Assembly: GCA_020050435.1 (NCBI GenBank)
Contig: JAGVKQ010000020.1
Location: forward strand, 62,001-126,000
Direction: 5' to 3'
DNA: 64,000 nucleotides
Source: Candidatus Caenarcanales bacterium
GTDB lineage: Bacteria; Cyanobacteriota; Vampirovibrionia; 2-02-FULL-35-15
The position numbers were made by a program, and so were the translations under genes. Positions 37,155-47,194 of this stretch are shown piece by piece; position 1 is the first letter of the stretch; every line of letters starts with the position of its first letter. The notes under the pieces were generated by a model. It was not told the origin of the DNA and did no database searches. It saw only the letters and a program-made list of their open reading frames with translations.

Positions 37155-38627
37155 ATGAGTATCACTACACATCGTAAAATCCTCCTTTTAAACCCTCCAG
37201 GTAATGAGCTATACCTGAGAGATTATTACTGCAATAACATTTCTAAAAGCAGCTATTTACATTACCCCATGGATTTATTGTATTTGTCAGGGACATTATC
37301 AGAAGCTGGTTATGAAATAAATATTTTAGATGCTTTAGCAAAAAGATGTTCTCCAGTTGAAACCATAAATTATATTTCAGATTATAATCCTGACTTTATC
37401 GTAGTTCTGGTAGGAACCATATCATGGGAAGAAGATAAGAGATTCTTAAAGGGATTAAGAGCTTTACACCCAAATTTAAAAATCATAGGCACTGGTGATA
37501 TTTTCCTGGATGAAGGAATAAAAATTATTAAAGAAAATAGTTTTTTTGATGGTTGTATTTTAGATTTTTCAGATAAGTCGATTTTGAATTTGATAAAGCA
37601 ACTCTCAGCTCCCAGCTCCCAGCTCTCAGCTCAGATAGATAATTGCATTTATAAAAATAATGAGAATAATATAATAGCTGGAAGTGTTTCTAGGATAAAA
37701 GGAGAATTTTCTCTTGCTATGCCTAGGCACGATCTTTTCCCAATTAAAGAATATAAGTATGCATTTTCCAGGGAGTTTCCCACTGCTCACTTAATGACTG
37801 ATTTTGGCTGTGCATTTAATTGTTCATTTTGTCCCATTAGAAATGACAACTTAGGATTCAAAGTAAGGCCAGTAGACGAAATCATAGAAGAACTTAAATA
37901 TTTAAAATCAATGGGGGTAAAAGAACTTTATTTCAGAGATCAAACCTTTGGTGCGAATAAAAAACGTGCTATAGAACTCTGTGAAAGAATGATAAAAGAA
38001 GATTTAAAGTTTTCTTGGTATTGTTTTTCCCGAGTAGATGTAATTAATGAAGAATTATTAGATGCCATGAAAGCATCTGGATGCCACACTATAATTTTTG
38101 GAATAGAAAGTGTAAACGATAAAACTCTTTTAGATGTTCACAAAAGAATAACCATTGAAAAAGTAAAAAATGCATTTTCCCTTTGTAAAAAAAGAGGCAT
38201 AAGACGTGCAGCCACTTTCATAATAGGACTTCCTGGTGAAACAGAAGAAGACATTATGAAAACAGTAGACTTTGCTAAAGACATAGACTGTTCATTTGCA
38301 TCATTTAATGTGGCTGGAATAAGACCTGGCACAGAGTGGAGCCATAGTCCAGAAAAAATTCATTTCTTGCCAGATAAAGAACTTCAAAGAATTAGAAATA
38401 ATGCTATTAAAAAGTTTTATTTGAGACCTAGTTATATTCTTAGTAGATTATTTGAAATCAAAACTATTCATGATTTAAATGTGCTTTCTGAAGAAGGCAT
38501 GGGCATTATTCTTAACTTATTGAGAACTAAAGAGAATAAAAAACCTAAAACAAGCTTATACACTGAGGCAGATCATGCTAACAGCGAAAATATCGAAGAA
38601 AAAGAGAAAGAAGTGCAAAAGGTTTAG
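37155..38627 (+). CDS. B12-binding-domain radical SAM protein
   Basis: This is 490 residues. The first ~140 form a cobalamin-binding-like Rossmann domain (KILLLNPPGNEL, YPMDLLYLSGTLSEAGYEINILD). The radical SAM core starts near residue 213 with DFGCAFNCSFCPIR (CxxxCxxC) and has IIFGIESVNDKTL and FIIGLPGETEEDI. The acidic C-terminal tail is low in complexity. Class B enzymes of this sort methylate or rearrange carbon centres. Between the domains (residues 150-160) the peptide QLSAPSSQLSAQ is coded by a heptamer tandem repeat at 37602-37634 that looks like a recent expansion in a linker. The substrate is unknown. Confidence 0.82.
   Translation: MSITTHRKILLLNPPGNELYLRDYYCNNISKSSYLHYPMDLLYLSGTLSEAGYEINILDALAKRCSPVETINYISDYNPDFIVVLVGTISWEEDKRFLKGLRALHPNLKIIGTGDIFLDEGIKIIKENSFFDGCILDFSDKSILNLIKQLSAPSSQLSAQIDNCIYKNNENNIIAGSVSRIKGEFSLAMPRHDLFPIKEYKYAFSREFPTAHLMTDFGCAFNCSFCPIRNDNLGFKVRPVDEIIEELKYLKSMGVKELYFRDQTFGANKKRAIELCERMIKEDLKFSWYCFSRVDVINEELLDAMKASGCHTIIFGIESVNDKTLLDVHKRITIEKVKNAFSLCKKRGIRRAATFIIGLPGETEEDIMKTVDFAKDIDCSFASFNVAGIRPGTEWSHSPEKIHFLPDKELQRIRNNAIKKFYLRPSYILSRLFEIKTIHDLNVLSEEGMGIILNLLRTKENKKPKTSLYTEADHANSENIEEKEKEVQKV
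37602..37634 (+). repeat. Heptamer tandem repeat inside a coding region
   Basis: Four consecutive 7-bp units, CTCTCAG CTCCCAG CTCCCAG CTCTCAG, are followed by a partial fifth unit. They code for a serine/glutamine-rich linker in the B12 radical SAM protein. Because 7 is not a multiple of 3, each unit changes the reading phase. Confidence 0.9.
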
Positions 38628-38670
38628 AACTTATAATGCAAAGAATCAATAAATCATTCTAGAGTAATTG

Positions 38671-38700
38671 GGTATTTGTGGGTATTCTTGGGTATCTTAA
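38671..38700 (+). repeat. Three 10-bp direct repeats upstream of asnB
   Basis: GGTATTTGTG, GGTATTCTTG and GGTATCTTAA follow each other with an exact 10-bp period, ending about 42 bp before the predicted -10 box. One repeat per helical turn would suit a regulator-binding site. Confidence 0.5.
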
Positions 38701-38742
38701 CCACTTCCAATTCTGTGATACAGCCGATAAAAGCCAATGCGA

Positions 38743-38748
38743 TATAAT
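38743..38748 (+). promoter_or_regulatory. Predicted -10 box, leaderless asnB
   Basis: A perfect TATAAT ends 7 nt before the ATG at 38756; the 7 nt between (CTAACCC) contain no ribosome-binding sequence. Confidence 0.6.
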
Positions 38749-38755
38749 CTAACCC

Positions 38756-40684
38756 ATGTGCGGAATACTTGGCATTTACAATTTCACCTCAAAAGAGCCA
38801 GTTAACAGAAAAGTCCTGGAAGATGCTACTTCAGCCCTTTACCTTAGAGGTCCAGATGAAGGTGGTTATTTTTTTGATGATAGCGTTGGGCTAGGTTTTG
38901 GGCACAGAAGATTAAGCATAGTAGATTTAAGTACTGGAAAACAACCTCTTTTTAATGAAGATGATTCTATAACACTAGTTGCAAATGGAGAGATTTATAA
39001 TTTCCCTGACCTTCTTAAAGATCTCGAATCTAAAGGACATAAATTTAAAACAAAATCTGACAATGAAGCCATCATCCATCTGTATGAAACTTATGGGCTG
39101 GACTGTGTAAACCATATGAATGGTATGTTTGCATTTGCTCTGTGGGATAAAAACAAAAAAAGACTTTTATTAGCTAGAGACAGAATGGGAGTAAAACCTC
39201 TTTATTATTCTCTTCAAAATAACTCTATTTACTTTTCATCAGAGTTGAAAGGACTTCTTGCAATACCTCAGATTAAAAGAGAATTAAATATAGATGCTTT
39301 AAACAAATATCTAACATTTGAAAATGTCCCTTCTCCACATTGCATGATAAAAAATATTTATAAGCTTGAGCCAGGGAAAATTTTAATACTTGAAAACAAT
39401 GAAGTAAAAATTAAACAATACTGGGACATTCCACTTGATGCACCTAAATTAAAAATTACTGAAAATGAAGCCATAGAAGAACTTGAAAGATTATTTAGCG
39501 AATCTGTTAAAAGACGCTTAATGAGTGACGTTCCACTAGGTGTATTTCTAAGCGGTGGAATAGATTCTAGCCTTGTAGCAAAGTTCATGACCTACCATAA
39601 TTCCGATCCTATAAAAACATTTTCAATAGGTTTTGAAGAAAAGTCATTTGATGAATCTAAAGTGGCTACAAGATTTGCTAAAGAGTTAGGCAGCGAACAT
39701 AATCAATTTTTATTCGACAGTAAAGAATGTTTAAAGTTAATTCCAAATATGGCTACTCTAGTAGATGAGCCCATGTCAGATGCATCTATTCTCCCTACAT
39801 ATTTTCTATCTAATTTCGCATCAAAACAATTAAAAGTCTGCTTAGGTGGAGACGGTGGAGATGAGCTTTTTGCAGGGTATCAAATTTTCCCCGTACATAG
39901 AATGATTGGTTTTTATAATGTTCTTCCTCGTGAATTAAAAAATTTAGTTTTAAATGGAGCTAGCAAATTGCCAGCCAGAGAAACCTATCTTAGTTTTCCA
40001 TTTGCTCTAAGACAATTTTTAAGAGGAGTGGGGCTTTCTAATGAAATGAGAATGTTTGTATGGATGGGGGCATATGTAGACAGTGAAAAAGAGATGCTCT
40101 TAAGACCAGAGATTCACTCACAGATTAAAAACAACACTTTTGCAGATACAAATAGCTATTTAAGAAATAAGTACATCTCAAATGATGAAGACAGAATGCT
40201 TTATTTAATTTCTAAGATGTATCTAAGTGACGATATTTTATTTAAAGTAGATAGAGCCAGCATGGCTACTAGCCTTGAAGTAAGGGCACCTTTCCTAGAC
40301 TATACCTTACAAGAGTTCGGAGCAAAACTTCCTTATGATTTAAAGCTAAACAGATTAACTTCAAAATATATTTTAAAGAAAATGGCTGAAAAACATATTC
40401 CTAAATGGATTATCTATAAGAAAAAGCAAGGCTTTGCAATTCCTATGACTAAATGGTTAAAAAATGAATTAAAAGATGTCTTACTTCACTATACAAGTAA
40501 AAGTTACATAGAAAATCAAGGTTTATTTCAATATGATTTTATAAGTAAGATTGTTCAAAATCATTTAGATGAAAAATGGGATAATAAAAAACTTTTATGG
40601 AATCTTCTGGTTTTTCAGTTATGGTATGAAGAATATAAACCTTCTATAGGTGCTGGATCAGAAATGCAAATGCTAAGTGTTTAA
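38756..40684 (+). CDS. asnB: Asparagine synthetase (glutamine-hydrolysing)
   Basis: The 642-residue protein begins MCGILGIYN. Cys2 becomes the N-terminal nucleophile of the class II glutaminase after removal of Met, with RGPDEGG and GFGHRRLSIVD further on. The synthetase domain has LSGGIDSSLVA (PP-loop) and GGDGGDELFAGY. It makes asparagine from aspartate, ATP and glutamine. At the border of the glycan island it could instead amidate another carboxylate, since AsnB-like enzymes are common in such clusters. It has its own leaderless-type promoter. Confidence 0.9.
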   Translation: MCGILGIYNFTSKEPVNRKVLEDATSALYLRGPDEGGYFFDDSVGLGFGHRRLSIVDLSTGKQPLFNEDDSITLVANGEIYNFPDLLKDLESKGHKFKTKSDNEAIIHLYETYGLDCVNHMNGMFAFALWDKNKKRLLLARDRMGVKPLYYSLQNNSIYFSSELKGLLAIPQIKRELNIDALNKYLTFENVPSPHCMIKNIYKLEPGKILILENNEVKIKQYWDIPLDAPKLKITENEAIEELERLFSESVKRRLMSDVPLGVFLSGGIDSSLVAKFMTYHNSDPIKTFSIGFEEKSFDESKVATRFAKELGSEHNQFLFDSKECLKLIPNMATLVDEPMSDASILPTYFLSNFASKQLKVCLGGDGGDELFAGYQIFPVHRMIGFYNVLPRELKNLVLNGASKLPARETYLSFPFALRQFLRGVGLSNEMRMFVWMGAYVDSEKEMLLRPEIHSQIKNNTFADTNSYLRNKYISNDEDRMLYLISKMYLSDDILFKVDRASMATSLEVRAPFLDYTLQEFGAKLPYDLKLNRLTSKYILKKMAEKHIPKWIIYKKKQGFAIPMTKWLKNELKDVLLHYTSKSYIENQGLFQYDFISKIVQNHLDEKWDNKKLLWNLLVFQLWYEEYKPSIGAGSEMQMLSV

Positions 40685-40693
40685 TATAAAGAT

Positions 40694-40879
40694 CTAAGCG
40701 GATTGGCTGTAGTAAGCACTGGCTTCAGCTGCTTTTCGTGCTGCATATTCAGCACGAGCTTGGGCTGATGCGCTAGATAACTGAGCTCTTCCATCTGCAT
40801 CATCAGTAAATCTTCCCCATTTACAGCAAAAGCCACCATTTGGAATAAGCATATTTACTAAATTTGAAGATACTCTCAT
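40694..40879 (-). CDS. Small protein of unknown function, Ala-rich with a Cys-Cys pair
   Basis: The product is 61 residues. A GAGGAT Shine-Dalgarno sequence lies 5 nt before the ATG, which supports a real gene. The first half has FCCKWGRFTDD; the second half is alanine- and serine-rich (QARAEYAARKAAEASAYYSQS) and would form a helix. The base composition is richer in G+C than that of its neighbours. No membrane segment or signal peptide is seen, and I do not recognise the family. It lies convergent to asnB, 9 bp from its stop. Confidence 0.5.
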   Translation of the reverse strand: MRVSSNLVNMLIPNGGFCCKWGRFTDDADGRAQLSSASAQARAEYAARKAAEASAYYSQSA

Positions 40880-40951
40880 AAAATCCTCATTTTCTTATAT
40901 TAAGACTTCTACAATATAGTAAACGTTAAGAAGCTATTTTTATTCCATTAC

Positions 40952-41077
40952 TTAAATTTTGGTGTTTTTTCCAAACTTTTCTGGGCTAAATCGTATCACA
41001 AACCTAAATACACCTACTAGAACTATTAAAGTTAGAAAAAAAAGAACAGTCATTTCAAGATTTATTTCTGATTCCAT
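40952..41077 (-). CDS. Single-span small membrane protein (41 aa)
   Basis: An ATG at 41077 lies inside the last codons of the 85-residue gene, in another frame. AGAGG sits 6 nt before it, a good ribosome-binding site. The 41-residue product has a hydrophobic segment (TVLFFLTLIVLVGVF) and a basic tail ending FGKNTKI. The overlap and strong site suggest translational coupling with 41062-41319. The family is unknown. Confidence 0.5.
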   Translation of the reverse strand: MESEINLEMTVLFFLTLIVLVGVFRFVIRFSPEKFGKNTKI

Positions 41078-41319
41078 TTTGTACCTCTTCTATTCAAGAT
41101 ATCACATCCTGTTTCTAAAAAGATAAATCCAATATAAACTAAGATTGAACTAAAAACAAAATAACCTACTATAACAAAAACATTAAATTTTCCTACAAAT
41201 GCCCCAGGATCTACAACTAAATGACCGAATGGCGCCATAAATGCAAAGCCTATAATACTAATAATTCTTGATCTATATTTCTGCTCTTCAGTAATTTCTA
41301 TTTGAAGCCTATCTCTCAT
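41062..41319 (-). CDS. Small membrane protein with two predicted spans (85 aa)
   Basis: The 85-residue protein has a charged N-terminus (RDRLQIEITEEQKYR), then two hydrophobic stretches separated by HLVVDPGAFVGKFN, and a basic C-terminus. A TATATT ends 6 nt before the ATG and no Shine-Dalgarno is seen, as for other leaderless-type genes in this window. Two related dyad sequences lie upstream (41353-41367 and 41415-41429), the nearer one over the -35 region. The function is unknown. Confidence 0.6.
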   Translation of the reverse strand: MRDRLQIEITEEQKYRSRIISIIGFAFMAPFGHLVVDPGAFVGKFNVFVIVGYFVFSSILVYIGFIFLETGCDILNRRGTKWNQK

Positions 41320-41325
41320 GAAAAC

Positions 41326-41331
41326 AATATA
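41326..41331 (-). promoter_or_regulatory. Predicted -10 box of the 85-aa membrane protein gene
   Basis: On the minus strand TATATT ends 6 nt before the ATG at 41319. Confidence 0.4.
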
Positions 41332-41352
41332 TCAAAAGTAAAAAAAATGCTT

Positions 41353-41429
41353 TGTAACCCTCGGTTACATTTGAACGAATTCTAAGTACAATCTTTAAAA
41401 AACTTTATCTTCTTGATACCCTGGGTTAC
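41353..41429. promoter_or_regulatory. Pair of related dyad sites (possible operators)
   Basis: GTAACCCTCGGTTAC (41353-41367) is a 6+6 perfect dyad. GATACCCTGGGTTAC (41415-41429) is an imperfect copy, and both are followed by ATTT. The two centres are 62 bp apart, about six helical turns. The nearer dyad overlaps the -35 region of the minus-strand gene starting at 41319. Confidence 0.45.
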
Positions 41430-41434
41430 ATTTC

Positions 41435-43207
41435 CTAGATTCCACCACTTTTAGCCTTAGTATTTAAAATCACAAATTTTTCAAAATCAACTGGCTGACC
41501 AAATAAGAAATTTAATCCAAACTGTGTTTGCTGACGAAGTGCATCCCAATTTACTAACATCTTAAAATCCTTAGGTCCAATCTTTGCTCTAATTTGTTTT
41601 TCAATAACATCGCCTTCTTTCATATTATAGGTTCCATAGCCACCTATAGTTAAGCCTTCAAATATTCTCAAGTCTCCATCTAAAGCTATACTTTGCATAC
41701 CTTGAATATATTGATCATAAAGAAGAGGAGATTTCCCTTTTGTCCAGCCCTGAACATAGCCTACTTCAAAACTTAATGGACCAACCGTATTATCCAATAA
41801 CGGTCCACCTGTAATAACTCCCTGAACATCACCAGTAGAGTAAGCTCTAAAAGCATTTCTAGTTCTAAGTCTTAGAGCTGTATTATATTTAGCATTTCCA
41901 AACTTAATAACAGGCTTAGAAATAACATTTAACTGTTCTTGAAATTTAAATGCTGACTTTTTAAACTTTTGCCTATCTGCCGCATCTTCTAAAAAGTTTT
42001 GATATCTCGTAGGAGCAAGTCCAGGATCGGTTTGAATCCATCCAAGAGAGCTTCTGAAATTTAAGCCTGATTCTGTAAATGGAAATTTAGCTCTTCTCCT
42101 ATCTACAACTTCTGCAATATATTTTGTAAGAGTACTGCCGATAAAACCATCATCTAAATACTGGTTATGAGCTAATCTTATCTGTGTCTTAGTACCCACT
42201 GTTTGAACAGCTTTAAGGATGTACCTATTTTTTAATGATCCATAAGCAGCTTCTATAGAACTTTTGGGACCGTGAAAACCAACTCTTCCACCAAAACCAT
42301 AATTATCTCCCCTTGAACCTATTTGAGCAAATGGTGCTATAGATAAAATATGATAGTCAGTTACATTTAAATTAAAGTTTGGTCCTACTGCAAAACCACC
42401 TAAAACTCCCTGAGTACCAATAACAGGAGCAATTAAAGGAGCACTTCTTACGTTTGGATCTGAACTTAGAGTAGTAGTGAATTTAGGCTGTGCTGGAAGG
42501 GAAAAATGCTTAAAGTGAAGTTTTCCACCATAGATAGTTAGATTCCTAATTTTTTTATTGGTGTCATAAACTATTTTTTCAGCAGTAACTCTATAACGCT
42601 CTTTTGCAGGAAGACTTTCCCATGAAGCTTTTGCTTTAGAAGCTCTGGCTCTACGCCTGCTATAAAAAGAAGGTGGATTTCTTCTGGCACCAAAACCCTG
42701 AGCGATCCTAATAGGTTCATCAAATTTAAAAGTCCCTTTTTGATACTCAATATTATTATTGACATCGCTAGTAGCTGTTCGTGCTTTTATTACAGCTCCT
42801 TTAACGACAGTATTTGGATTCGTTAGTAAGTATTTGCTAGAAGTCACATCAAATCTAAAGTCCTGCCCTGTAGTTACAATGCCATCTCTGGTAATAGTTA
42901 CATTTCCCATTGCCAGAACTTCTTCAGTAGCACCATAGTAAATTATTTCATCAGCCTCGAGCTTTGCATTCTGATCAATTATATGAGCTGTAGACATCCC
43001 TGTAGTGGTGTAAACATTTTTTTCTTGATCGTATTCGACTTTATCCCCTTCAAGTTCAAGATATGCTGCACTAGCTTTAAGAGCAGTTTCTTCTTTAGGC
43101 GCCCCTACATTCTTTTTTGAATGTTTAAAAAAAGCATTAGCAGCAAATGTACTGAACCCACTTAATAGGATTAATAAGACAGAAAAAGTTATTAGAATTT
43201 TTTTCAT
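41435..43207 (-). CDS. OstA/LptD-like outer-membrane beta-barrel protein
   Basis: The 590-residue protein has a signal peptide (MKKILITFSVLLILLSGFSTFAANA). An OstA/LptA-like domain follows at about 50-150 (YLELEGDKVEYDQEKNVYTTTG, AKLEADEIIYYGATEEVLAMGNVTI). Long beta-strand-rich sequence then runs to the C-terminus, as in the cyanobacterial-type LptD-like barrels. It would help place lipopolysaccharide or a related glycolipid in the outer membrane, fitting an organism with a large surface-glycan island. TATAAT lies 12 nt before the ATG. Confidence 0.78.
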   Translation of the reverse strand: MKKILITFSVLLILLSGFSTFAANAFFKHSKKNVGAPKEETALKASAAYLELEGDKVEYDQEKNVYTTTGMSTAHIIDQNAKLEADEIIYYGATEEVLAMGNVTITRDGIVTTGQDFRFDVTSSKYLLTNPNTVVKGAVIKARTATSDVNNNIEYQKGTFKFDEPIRIAQGFGARRNPPSFYSRRRARASKAKASWESLPAKERYRVTAEKIVYDTNKKIRNLTIYGGKLHFKHFSLPAQPKFTTTLSSDPNVRSAPLIAPVIGTQGVLGGFAVGPNFNLNVTDYHILSIAPFAQIGSRGDNYGFGGRVGFHGPKSSIEAAYGSLKNRYILKAVQTVGTKTQIRLAHNQYLDDGFIGSTLTKYIAEVVDRRRAKFPFTESGLNFRSSLGWIQTDPGLAPTRYQNFLEDAADRQKFKKSAFKFQEQLNVISKPVIKFGNAKYNTALRLRTRNAFRAYSTGDVQGVITGGPLLDNTVGPLSFEVGYVQGWTKGKSPLLYDQYIQGMQSIALDGDLRIFEGLTIGGYGTYNMKEGDVIEKQIRAKIGPKDFKMLVNWDALRQQTQFGLNFLFGQPVDFEKFVILNTKAKSGGI

Positions 43208-43273
43208 TGTATAAGAGATATTATATAGCTACAAACATAGCACGTAACAAGATATGACGAATAACATGAAGAA

Positions 43274-43295
43274 TTGATAATGAAATGATTGTCAA
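43274..43295. promoter_or_regulatory. Dyad upstream of recF
   Basis: TTGATAAT and ATTGTCAA form an imperfect inverted repeat (7 of 8 pairs) around a 6-nt centre, lying over the expected -35 region of the recF promoter. Confidence 0.3.
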
Positions 43296-43303
43296 TTTTC
43301 TTC

Positions 43304-43309
43304 TAGAAT
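43304..43309 (+). promoter_or_regulatory. Predicted -10 box, leaderless recF
   Basis: TAGAAT ends 6 nt before the ATG at 43316, with no ribosome-binding sequence. Confidence 0.4.
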
Positions 43310-43315
43310 GTTTAT

Positions 43316-44449
43316 ATGTTTTTAAAGAAACTAAAACTTACAAACTTTCGGAACTATGCCGATTTCGAGCAAGAGTTCAATACATTAAAAACAATTATAA
43401 TCGGGCCAAATGCTCAAGGTAAAACTAATATTCTAGAGGCAATTAACATTCTTGCCACTAGTGTATCGGATAGAGCAGAACGGGATAGCAACCTTGTTTC
43501 CTGGAACAACGAATATGCCTTAATCTTTGCAGACATACAAACAAAAGATGACAATTTAAATATAGCCCTTCAAATAAATTCAAGTGGTAGAAGAAAATTA
43601 AAGATAAATGGAGTAGCAAAAAGAGCTCCACAAGCTGACTTGCTGGGGAATTTTTTTTGTGTGATGTTTTCCTGCGAAGATCTTTACCTAATTAAAGGGT
43701 CTCCCTCTGTTAGGAGAAGCTGGCTAGATTCAATTTTATTTCAACTTGATATCAAGTATCACAAAGCATTACAAGATTATCAAAAATCTGTAACTCAAAA
43801 AAATGCTCTTTTAAAAAATTCTTATGAGAGTGGAATGTCCAGAAAAGCACTTAAAGAACAGCTAGATATCTGGAATGAGCAAATTATAAATTTTGGTTCA
43901 GAGATACTTATAAAAAGACTTGGTTTTATCGAGGAAATTAAAGTTGTAGCAAGAGAATTTCAAAAAAATATTTCAAAAGGAAATGAAGAACTTGATTTGA
44001 TTTACCAGAGCACTGTGACTGGCATAACATCTAACATAGATCAAATGAAAATTTCATTCAAAAAATCTCTGGAAGAATCTTTTGAAAAAGAAATAGCCCG
44101 CGGTCAGTCAGTTATCGGTCCTCATAGAGATGATTTAACTTTTTTAATAAATGAGAAAGAAGCTAAGTCCTTTGCTAGTCAGGGTCAGCAAAGATCCATA
44201 GTACTTGCATTAAAGCTATCTGAACTTAAAGTTATTGAACATAGAAAAGGTGAGATTCCTGTTTTATTACTTGATGATGTATTTGCTGAGTTAGATGAAA
44301 GTAGACAAGATTTTTTACTTCACAATCTCCCACCAAATATACAAACCTTTATTACTACCACTCACATTAGTGACATACAGAAAGAATTACTTGAAAATGC
44401 AAAAGTTATAAAAATTGAAAGTGGAAAAGTTCTTAACTTGGTTGGTTAA
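43316..44449 (+). CDS. recF: DNA replication and repair protein RecF
   Basis: This 377-residue SMC-like ATPase has the N-terminal LKKLKLTNFRNYADF, Walker A GPNAQGKTNILEAI, the signature region SQGQQRSIVLALKLSEL and Walker B VLLLDDVFAELDE. RecF loads RecA at single-strand gaps with RecO and RecR. The order recF, DUF721 protein, gyrB is a classic bacterial replication-gene arrangement. Its stop overlaps a convergent 37-residue membrane-protein gene by 4 bp. Confidence 0.95.
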   Translation: MFLKKLKLTNFRNYADFEQEFNTLKTIIIGPNAQGKTNILEAINILATSVSDRAERDSNLVSWNNEYALIFADIQTKDDNLNIALQINSSGRRKLKINGVAKRAPQADLLGNFFCVMFSCEDLYLIKGSPSVRRSWLDSILFQLDIKYHKALQDYQKSVTQKNALLKNSYESGMSRKALKEQLDIWNEQIINFGSEILIKRLGFIEEIKVVAREFQKNISKGNEELDLIYQSTVTGITSNIDQMKISFKKSLEESFEKEIARGQSVIGPHRDDLTFLINEKEAKSFASQGQQRSIVLALKLSELKVIEHRKGEIPVLLLDDVFAELDESRQDFLLHNLPPNIQTFITTTHISDIQKELLENAKVIKIESGKVLNLVG

Positions 44450-44559
44450 GCTTTGTGAGCTTTTCCTTCATTAATAGTTCTAATTAAAATAGCTAATCCT
44501 AAACTTAGATTTGTAAGCATAAAAGTTACAACGATTAGCACTCCTATTGTTGGACTCAT
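44446..44559 (-). CDS. Single-span small membrane protein (37 aa)
   Basis: The ATG at 44559 is preceded by AGGGGTGCTTA, a strong ribosome-binding site. The product (MSPTIGVLIVVTFMLTN...) has one hydrophobic helix of ~22 residues and a charged tail (RTINEGKAHKA). It is convergent with recF and overlaps it by 4 bp. The strong start and one-span design support a real gene. I do not recognise the family; the size resembles small subunits or regulators of membrane complexes. Confidence 0.6.
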   Translation of the reverse strand: MSPTIGVLIVVTFMLTNLSLGLAILIRTINEGKAHKA

Positions 44560-44609
44560 TAAGCACCCCTTTTTTCTAATAAAACATTATAACAAAGCTC
44601 TAACTGTTT

Positions 44610-44615
44610 TATAAT
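44610..44615 (+). promoter_or_regulatory. Predicted -10 box, leaderless DUF721 gene
   Basis: TATAAT ends 6 nt before the ATG at 44622. Confidence 0.55.
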
Positions 44616-44621
44616 AGGATT

Positions 44622-44960
44622 ATGCCCAGTGAACGCAAAAACTTACGCCCTGGAAGTAATCTAATGAAATTGGGAGAATTAATTTCTACTGTTAAACAAA
44701 ATCTTGGTCTTGAAAACAATTTAAAAATTACTGCACTATGTGAAATATGGCCTTTAGTGACGAGTTTTGAAATAGCTAAAAACAGTAAACCAGCATATTT
44801 TGACAAAGACAATAATCTTGTAATAAGCATTAAAAGTCCCTCTTTAACCAGTGAATTGTCTATGCAAAAATTGACTATTCTAGAAAAACTTAGAGAAGCC
44901 ACAAGAAATACAGATATAAGATTTAAAGATATAAGGTTTGTGAATCGTAGTGGCAGTTAA
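44622..44960 (+). CDS. DUF721/DciA-like protein
   Basis: This is 112 residues. The region LGLENNLKITALCEIWPLVTSFEIAKNSKPAYF and the later LVISIKSPSLTSELSMQKLTILEKL match the DUF721 domain. DciA members load the replicative helicase in bacteria without DnaC. Its place between recF and gyrB is conserved in many bacteria and supports the call. It starts with a leaderless-type promoter, and gyrB follows after 44 bp with its own ribosome-binding site. Confidence 0.8.
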   Translation: MPSERKNLRPGSNLMKLGELISTVKQNLGLENNLKITALCEIWPLVTSFEIAKNSKPAYFDKDNNLVISIKSPSLTSELSMQKLTILEKLREATRNTDIRFKDIRFVNRSGS

Positions 44961-45001
44961 TGCTAAAATAAGAGCGTATTTTAAAATATTCATAAGGATA
45001 A

Positions 45002-46999
<1,998 letters not shown>

Positions 47000-47003
47000 A
47001 CTA

Positions 47004-47080
47004 GCATTCAGCTCACAGCTATCAGCTTTCAGAAGAACAGATTCAGAATTGAGTGCTGATTAGCTGACCGCTGACTAGCT
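47004..47080. repeat. Inverted pair of heptamer arrays downstream of gyrB
   Basis: The left arm has four 7-bp units (GCATTCA GCTCACA GCTATCA GCTTTCA, 47004-47031). The right arm (about 47050-47080) repeats GCTGA at 7-8 bp spacing, the reverse complement of the left-arm core TCAGC. The arms could fold into a long imperfect hairpin. Confidence 0.8.
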
Positions 47081-47123
47081 TATATATTCTTAACCTGCAA
47101 AGTTTTCTTTACAAGCAAGATAA

Positions 47124-47147
47124 AAAGCTGAATTAAAAAACAGCTTT
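47124..47147 (+). terminator. Possible gyrB terminator hairpin
   Basis: AAAGCTG and CAGCTTT form a 7-bp stem around a 10-nt A-rich loop. A T-run (TTTTTTT) begins about 7 nt later, so it is a weak intrinsic terminator. Confidence 0.4.
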
Positions 47148-47194
47148 AGTTATACTTTTTTTACTCTCAGGTAATACAAAGAAGTAAGTACTAT

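Noticed and set aside
41353-41367. NtcA-type site (GTA-N8-TAC) in a cyanobacterial relative
   Set aside because: The spacing between GTA and TAC is 9, not 8, and the second copy lacks the first GTA, so it is kept only as an unnamed dyad.
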